A DNA stretch of 64,000 nucleotides from Gordonia alkaliphila (lineage in GTDB: Bacteria > Actinomycetota > Actinomycetes > Mycobacteriales > Mycobacteriaceae). Shown here piece by piece: positions 59,419 through 64,000 of this stretch. The notes under the pieces are model-generated. The model made no database searches. It was not told the origin of the DNA and saw only the letters and a list, made by a program, of their open reading frames with translations. The position numbers and the translations under genes are program-made. Location: NCBI RefSeq assembly GCF_023017165.1, contig NZ_JALKBW010000001.1:2108001-2172000 (forward strand), in the 5' to 3' direction. Each line of letters starts with the position of its first letter. Position 1 is the stretch's first letter.

Positions 59419-61054
59419 CCTGAGTTGGACCTCCTGAGCTGATTTTCGGGGGCGGTTCTTGGATCGGTGCAGGCCAGGGCTGTTCGGGTGGTCAGTTTCG
59501 GGCACTAAATGGTCGGGTATGTTCGGTGGGTGCCTCCGTATGTTCGTAAGGTGAAGACGGCTTCGGGGGCGACCGCGGTCCAGATCGCCCAGACCGTTCA
59601 CGGTCGCCGCAAGATCCTCGAGCACCTCGGGTCGGCCCATTCCGAGGACGAGTTGGCGGCGCTGATCGCTACCGCGAAAACCAAGATCAATTCAGGTCAA
59701 GAAGAGATCGGACTGGGTTTCGCGCAGCCAGCGGCCGGTGGCACCGACGCAATTATTGCCGCGCACCGCAGTGAGCTGCTCTGGAATACGCTCACCGACG
59801 CCTATGCGCGCCTGGGCTTCGATCAGGTCGGCGACGACACCTTCCGCACTTTGGTGGCAGCGCGGCTCGTGGAACCGACGAGCAAACTCGACACGATCGG
59901 CGTCGTTGCCGAGCTAGGCGTGACCGCCCCGCACCTGTCCAGTATCAAACGCGCGCTGGCCCGCTGCGCTGAACGTGACTACCGTTCCCAGATCGCCGCA
60001 GCATGCTGGGCGCACGTGACCGCCGACGGCGGCCCTGGTGTCGCGGTCGTTCTCTACGACCTGACCACCCTGTACTTCGAAGCCGAGTACGAAGATCGTC
60101 TCCGCAAAGTCGGAATGAGCAAGGAACGCCGGGTCGACCCACAAATCACCGTCGGCCTGCTCGTGGCCCGTGACGGATTCCCCCTAGACGTGCATGTTTT
60201 CGAGGGCAACAAGGCCGAGACCACGACACTGATCCCCGTTGTCACAGGCTTCCAGACACGCCACAGCATCAAGAACATGATCGTCGTCGCCGATGCCGGC
60301 ATGCTGTCGGCGGCCAACCTCAATGCTCTCGAGGACGCCGGCCTGGAGTTCATCGTCGCCTCGCGTACCTCCAAAGCACCCAAAGAACTCGAAGAACACT
60401 TCGGCGTCAAGGGCACCCACGTACCCGACGACGGAGTGGTCGAGTTGACCCGACAGATGGGACAGGGACCTCACCAGCGAAACCGCCGAGTGGTGTGGCA
60501 CTACTCGTTCGAGCGTTACCGCCGCGACAACCGAACCCTCAACGCCCAGGTCGCACGAGCCCAACGCGTCGCCGACAAATCCGAATCATTGAAGAAACAG
60601 CGATTCGTCACCGTCTCGGGAAAACAAGTGGGCGTCGATGAGGATCTCGTTGCGCGAGCCCGTGACGCTGCCGGGTTCAAGGGCTACGTCACCAACATCG
60701 ACCCAGCGACCATGGACGGCCACACCATCGTGGCCGCCTACCGTGACCTCTGGAGAGTCGAGCAATCATTCCGGATGGCCAAATCCGACCTAGCCGCCCG
60801 ACCAATCTTCCACCGCCGCCGCGACTCCATCGAAGCCCACCTGACCATCGTATTCGCCGCCCTCGCGATCGCCCGCGACCTTCAGAACGCGACCGGCTAC
60901 TCGATCAAGAAGATCATCCAACACCTACGCCGCATTCACACCGTCGTCGTTGACGTCAACGGCCACCAAATCACCGCCCGCACGCCACTCGACGCCGACG
61001 CCACAGCGATCCTCGACGCCCTCAAATCCAGGCACTAAAGAGGTCCAACTCAGG
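59419..61054 (+). mobile_element. IS1634-family (IS1549-like) insertion sequence
   Basis: Element of 1636 bases with perfect 15-base terminal repeats CCTGAGTTGGACCTC / GAGGTCCAACTCAGG. It is flanked by a five-base target duplication TCCGA (59414-59418 and 61055-61059) inside ISL3 copy 2. It appears complete and recent. Confidence 0.92.
59509..61038 (+). CDS. IS1634-family transposase
   Basis: DDE transposase of 509 aa. After an N-terminal domain (YVRKVKTASGATAVQIAQTV, GRRKILEHLGSAHSEDEL), the catalytic core begins with LYDLTTLYFEAEYEDRLRK (first Asp), then VADAGMLSAANLNALEDAG (second Asp) and RDLWRVEQSFRMAKSDLAAR with the YREK-like Glu. Length and motifs match IS1549/IS1634 proteins. The frame is intact and terminal repeats are perfect, so the element is probably active. 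Confidence 0.92.
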   Translation: MVGYVRWVPPYVRKVKTASGATAVQIAQTVHGRRKILEHLGSAHSEDELAALIATAKTKINSGQEEIGLGFAQPAAGGTDAIIAAHRSELLWNTLTDAYARLGFDQVGDDTFRTLVAARLVEPTSKLDTIGVVAELGVTAPHLSSIKRALARCAERDYRSQIAAACWAHVTADGGPGVAVVLYDLTTLYFEAEYEDRLRKVGMSKERRVDPQITVGLLVARDGFPLDVHVFEGNKAETTTLIPVVTGFQTRHSIKNMIVVADAGMLSAANLNALEDAGLEFIVASRTSKAPKELEEHFGVKGTHVPDDGVVELTRQMGQGPHQRNRRVVWHYSFERYRRDNRTLNAQVARAQRVADKSESLKKQRFVTVSGKQVGVDEDLVARARDAAGFKGYVTNIDPATMDGHTIVAAYRDLWRVEQSFRMAKSDLAARPIFHRRRDSIEAHLTIVFAALAIARDLQNATGYSIKKIIQHLRRIHTVVVDVNGHQITARTPLDADATAILDALKSRH

Positions 61055-61863
61055 TCCGATCCCGGAACTGCTGGTCTCGGGCGGCCATCCACGTCTTGAG
61101 GACGTGTTTGGAGCGTCCGCCGATCATGTCGAGCAGGCGCGCGGGGCCGGTCCCGTCGATGACCGTGGTCAGATCGATCAAGACCGTGACGAAACTCGAA
61201 TCTCCTTGTCCGCGAACGTGTTTCCATTTGTGTTCGTCCACGCCGAGGCAGCGGACACCGTCGAGGTGGTCGCCGTTGTAGACCAGGGCGCGAGCGGCGT
61301 CTGTGGCGATGGTATTGACCGTTCTCCAGGCGATACCGAGGTTGGCGGCGACTGCGGCCACGCTCATCTTGTCGACCACGATGCGCTGCACGATCCAGCG
61401 CTTCGTCCTGTTCGTGACCACTGCTCGCGCCCTGGCGATGTGATCGATCCTCGCGTGGAAGACCGACCTGGAGCAGTCGCTGGTGTGGCACACGAACCGC
61501 GGAACCGCCACGTGCAAGAGGACTGGATGGCCGGCAGCGGGCGTGTCGGTCAGGACCCGTGCGACCCGATCGCGTGGTTGACCTGCCATATTGCAGTCCG
61601 GGCATCGGCGATCGGGGTCGAGGACCTCGCAGAATATGTGGGTCCGGTCCTCGGCGTCGACGGCAGCCCCGGTGATCGTGACGCCGAGTTCGACGGTTCG
61701 GCAGATGGTGTCAGCGATGAGGCAAGTAGGCTCGTTCATGGGTCCTGTGGTGGCGAGAAGTTTGTGTCAGAGCCTTCATTCTCACACCCAGGGCCCGCCT
61801 ACATGTTGTGGTCGCCCGCGCTCGTCCCGAACCTCACCTACGCACTCTCAGATACGAAGAGCC

Positions 61864-62023
61864 CGTATTCCTGGCGACACCGGTCCGCCTGACGATCGCC
61901 TTGATCGGTAGTCCCTCGGCCTTGTGCAGCCGACGGATCTCGGCCCAATCTTCCACAGAAATCACACCCTCCAGAGTGTCGAAGGGGGTCAACATTCACC
62001 CGTCGTCTGGGGGTCAGTATTCA
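61864..62023 (-). mobile_element. IS21-family end with truncated istA
   Basis: Two repeats at the end, TGAATACTGACCCCC (62023-62009) and TGAATGTTGACCCCC (61998-61984), are typical of multiple IS21 terminal repeats. A GTG at 61965 behind GGAGG starts ISVEDWAEIRRLHKAEGLPI and KAIVRRTGVARNT, the IstA N-terminal helix-turn-helix. It is cut by the ISL3 copy 2 end; the remainder of IstA is not found on the other side. Confidence 0.75.
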
Positions 62024-62163
62024 CGCGTCGTCGACAGCTCTACCTGGAAGCGATCGCCCGCGAGCTCAATGAGCGGCCACGCCAATGCCTGGGCTTCTAC
62101 ACCCCGAGGGAAGCCTTCGAACGCCTACTCAAAGACAACGTTGCTTCCACGATTTGACACCGC
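62024..62163 (+). pseudogene. IS30-family transposase C-terminal remnant
   Basis: Frame RRQLYLEAIARELNERPRQC, then LGFYTPREAFERLLKDNVAS and TI, then stop at 62157, followed by the terminal-repeat-like CCACGATTTGACACC. This is the end of an IS30-type transposase; the rest was lost when IS21 inserted. Confidence 0.65.
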
Positions 62164-62294
62164 CGGTTCTTCACCAGAAAGGTGCTCCTCGTCCTGCGTG
62201 TGATTGTCGTGTCGTAACAACGATTATTGCAGGTCAGAGCACCGTTCTTCATGAAATCCGCACGTCGGCCGAATTCAGCGATGAAAGCCCGAGG
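62164..62294 (-). mobile_element. IS1380-family left-end fragment, inverted relative to 51403
   Basis: On the minus strand from 62294: CCTCGGGCTTTCATCGCTG, then ATGAAGAACGGTGCTCT, AATAATCGTTGTTACGACA and GAGGAGCACCTTTCTGGTG. The same leader, including the hairpin arms, is at 51403-51527. Only about 130 bases remain. It abuts CTAG at 62295-62298, which includes the pabB stop codon. Confidence 0.85.
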
Positions 62295-63461
62295 CTAGTT
62301 CGAGCGGGTGTGGGCCAGGATGGCCGCCGCTTTGTCGAGGCATTCCTGCCATTCGGCGGCCGGGTCGGAGTCGTAGGTGATGCCGCCGCCGACCCCGAGG
62401 GTCAGCGCGCCGTCCGGGGTGATCGATACGGTGCGGATCGCGACGTTGAGATCGAGGAGGCCGTCCGGGCCGGCGATCCCGACGGCGCCGCAGTAGACAC
62501 CGCGGGGCTGGGCTTCCCACTCCGAGATGAGTTCGGCGGCACGGATTTTCGGCGTTCCGGTGACCGACGCCGGCGGGAACGCGGCGTCCAGGAGTGCGTC
62601 GTTGCCGACGGCGTCGTCGAGCTCGGCGGCGACCGTGGACACCAGATGCCACACGCCGGGGGCGCCGACCACAGTGAGGAGTTCGGGGACGCGCACCGTG
62701 CCGGTGCGGGCCACGCGCCCGAGGTCGTTGCGGACCAGGTCGACGATCATCACGTTCTCGGCGATGTCCTTGCCGGACTCGGCCAACACCATCGGGTCCA
62801 CGTTGCGCGGCACGGTCCCCTTGATCGGCGACGACGTCACGGTGGTGCTGCGCCGGGACAGGAAGGTCTCCGGTGACAGGCTTGCCACCGTGCCCCAATC
62901 ACCGTGCAGGAAGGCGGCTTTCGCGGGTTTTGTGGCGGCGGCGAGATCGGCGAAGTAGCGGTGTGGTGCGCCGTCGAGACGACCGGTGAAGCGGGTGCAG
63001 ATGCAGGCTTGGTACACCTCGCCCGCGGCGATCGCCTCCAGACACGAGGAGACGGCGGCCAGGTGCGGTGCGCGTTCCGGGGGCGTCCACGACGTCGACC
63101 ATGCGGACCGCGGCGCGGGCGCGCCCGCCGACAACGGCGGCAGCCAGTCGGGGAGCGGCGCTCCGACCGGGCTCTCCCACGACCACCGGCCGTCGCGGAG
63201 CACGAGGATCCCGTCGGTCAGACCGCCGACCGCCGGCGGGAGCGGGCCCTGCTCGCCGCGCACGGGAAAACCCAAGTAGCCCAACCAGAATCGGTCGGGG
63301 CGGTCGGGCGGCCGCAGCCCGGGGACCAGTTCGATCGACGGCGCGATCACCGCCTCGGCATCGCACCAATCGCCGATCAGGGCCGCCGGACCCGGTCGCC
63401 CCGCAGCGTCGGCCGCATCGGCGAGGGCGCCGAACAGATCCAGCGCCGACGCCGCGTTCAC
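62295..63461 (-). CDS. pabB: Aminodeoxychorismate synthase component I
   Basis: Chorismate-utilising enzyme of 388 aa for p-aminobenzoate, a folate precursor. Marks: AIAAGEVYQACICTRF, SLSPETFLSRR, SSPIKGTVPR, ENVMIVDLVRNDLGRVA, ASVTGTPKIRAAELI and GVYCGAVGIAGPDG. The GTG start overlaps the metG stop (GTGA), so they are co-translated. Its stop TAG lies within the CTAG abutting the island, so the last codon may have been provided by the insertion. Matches Rv1005c by position. Confidence 0.94.
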   Translation of the reverse strand: MNAASALDLFGALADAADAAGRPGPAALIGDWCDAEAVIAPSIELVPGLRPPDRPDRFWLGYLGFPVRGEQGPLPPAVGGLTDGILVLRDGRWSWESPVGAPLPDWLPPLSAGAPAPRSAWSTSWTPPERAPHLAAVSSCLEAIAAGEVYQACICTRFTGRLDGAPHRYFADLAAATKPAKAAFLHGDWGTVASLSPETFLSRRSTTVTSSPIKGTVPRNVDPMVLAESGKDIAENVMIVDLVRNDLGRVARTGTVRVPELLTVVGAPGVWHLVSTVAAELDDAVGNDALLDAAFPPASVTGTPKIRAAELISEWEAQPRGVYCGAVGIAGPDGLLDLNVAIRTVSITPDGALTLGVGGGITYDSDPAAEWQECLDKAAAILAHTRSN

Positions 63462-64000
63462 TCGTCCTTGGCCAACTCGATGCGCGGGAAGACCGGACTC
63501 GGCTTGGGCAGCGCGACGCCGGGCTGCAGGCGGTTCCCGGCGGCGGCGAACTCGCGGTCGTCGTCGGACACGGCCAGCAGATCCAGGATGGTTCCGGTGG
63601 AGGTCGGCATCACCGGCTGCGCCAGCAGCGTCACGATGCGGATCACCTCGGCGCACACGTACAGGACGGTGCCGGTGCGCTCCAGATCGGTCTTGGCCAG
63701 CTTCCACGGCTCCTGCGCGGAGATGTAGCGGTTGGTCGCGGCCAGCGTGGACCACAGCGCTTCCAGGCCGAGGTGGATGGCCTGGGCATCGAAGTGCTGG
63801 CGCAGGATCGGCAGCAGGCCGTCGGCGGTGGCCAGCAGTTCCCGGTCGGCGTCGGTGAGCTCGGCGGGCGCCGGGAGGGTGCCGTCGAAGTACTTGCCGA
63901 TCATGCTCAGCGTGCGCTGGGCCAGGTTGCCGTACTCGTTGGCCAGATCGGCGTTGGTGCGGGCGACGATGGCCTCGGCCGAGTACGAGCCGTCCTGGCC
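63458..64000 (-). CDS. metG: Methionyl-tRNA synthetase, C-terminal part (5' end outside window)
   Basis: The last 180 residues of MetRS. GSYSAEAIVARTNADLANEY and GNLAQRTLSMIGKYFDG are the start of the anticodon-binding helical domain, and IHLGLEALWSTLAATNRYIS with AQEPWKLAKTD is the conserved motif that reads the CAU anticodon. The C-terminus is FPRIELAKDE. The catalytic domain with HIGH and KMSKS lies beyond the window. It is upstream of pabB in one operon. Confidence 0.95.
   Translation of the reverse strand, partial: GQDGSYSAEAIVARTNADLANEYGNLAQRTLSMIGKYFDGTLPAPAELTDADRELLATADGLLPILRQHFDAQAIHLGLEALWSTLAATNRYISAQEPWKLAKTDLERTGTVLYVCAEVIRIVTLLAQPVMPTSTGTILDLLAVSDDDREFAAAGNRLQPGVALPKPSPVFPRIELAKDE

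Larger units (their letters stand above)
58785..61739 (-). pseudogene. ISL3 transposase, copy 2, split by insertion
   Basis: The N-terminal part (ATG 61739: MNEPTCLIADTICRTVELGV through DQQFRDR near 61055) has an intact frame and shows the correct reading of the zinc-ribbon region. The C-terminal part (AMDGFTGYKSATTEELPAAR through LHSGQLAERVNAL) resumes at about 59418 and stops at 58785. The insertion lies just before the second catalytic aspartate region. Removing 59419-61054 and one TCCGA restores the gene. Confidence 0.9.
58772..61863 (-). mobile_element. ISL3-family element, copy 2, interrupted by IS1634-family element
   Basis: Ends GGCTCTTCG (58772) and CGAAGAGCC (to 61863) are complete inverted repeats. 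Sequence and gene content equal copy 1 on both sides of the insertion at 59419-61054. No matching eight-base duplication flanks it (ACATATCC versus CGTATTCC). Confidence 0.88.

Noticed and set aside
53890..61871. Eight-base target duplication around the ISL3 pair
   Set aside because: Flanks GGGAAAGT, TTCCCTAA, ACATATCC and CGTATTCC do not match in any combination.

Overview
The window is high-GC DNA from an actinobacterium of the order Mycobacteriales, most likely Gordonia or a close relative. The evidence is the gene content and order (MspA-type mycolate outer-membrane porins, mprA-mprB-pepD-moaB2, mscL, galU-glp-rimJ-glpR, rsmI next to a divergent protein mannosyltransferase, pabB next to metG). 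From memory this order follows the Rv0958-Rv1007 part of the Mycobacterium tuberculosis chromosome, with local insertions. Genus assignment is inference; no rRNA lies in the window.

Layout. 1-5.1 kb: a GntR/ABC pair with a palindromic operator, a DUF222-HNH gene, a YchJ protein, an ArsR-SRPBCC pair with two operators and a DinB-like protein. 5.2-10.4 kb: AAA+ ATPase, VWA protein, DUF1707 protein and an AEC transporter. 10.5-18.7 kb: rpmF, an SDR, an AurF-type diiron oxygenase with its ferredoxin-reductase partner, then the envelope-stress set mprA-mprB-pepD-moaB2. 18.9-20.9 kb: three tandem MspA-like porins. 21-34.8 kb: cysK2-like gene, heme oxygenase, mscL, SAF protein, nhaA, an alanine symporter, a Ruc/FmdB zinc ribbon, 5-formyl-THF cyclo-ligase, galU, glp, rimJ-like, an ABC exporter, glpR and small genes. 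34.9-51.35 kb: tRNA-Ala(CGC), a 30-codon gene under an IdeR-type iron box, a PerM transporter, a secreted HNH lipoprotein, a DUF1023 hydrolase, a second AurF/FprB pair, nhaP, an MFS transporter, a universal stress protein with a DosR-like box, a second DUF222 gene, the mannosyltransferase and rsmI.

51.4-62.3 kb is an accessory island between rsmI and pabB. Its two outer ends are the same end of an IS1380-family element in opposite orientation, each touching a CTAG, as expected for a compound transposon. Inside are an internally deleted IS1380, a broken serine recombinase, an IS3 remnant, two ISL3 copies (one frameshifted, one split by an IS1634-family element), and IS21 and IS30 remnants. Two passenger sets are present. 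One is a pair of small genes, the second resembling the coiled-coil segment of GyrA. The other is a three-gene envelope set between the ISL3 copies: an MspA-like protein, a secreted papain-fold peptidase with a proline-rich linker, and a lipoprotein whose start overlaps the peptidase stop. The window ends with pabB and the 3' part of metG.

Expression. At least fifteen genes begin 6 or 7 bases downstream of a TANNNT -10 hexamer, so their mRNAs should be leaderless; this fixes several start codons. Three coding sequences (mannosyltransferase, second DUF222 gene, first ISL3 transposase) carry one-base frameshifts at short homopolymers, which may be sequencing errors. No CRISPR array, rRNA or intact prophage was seen.
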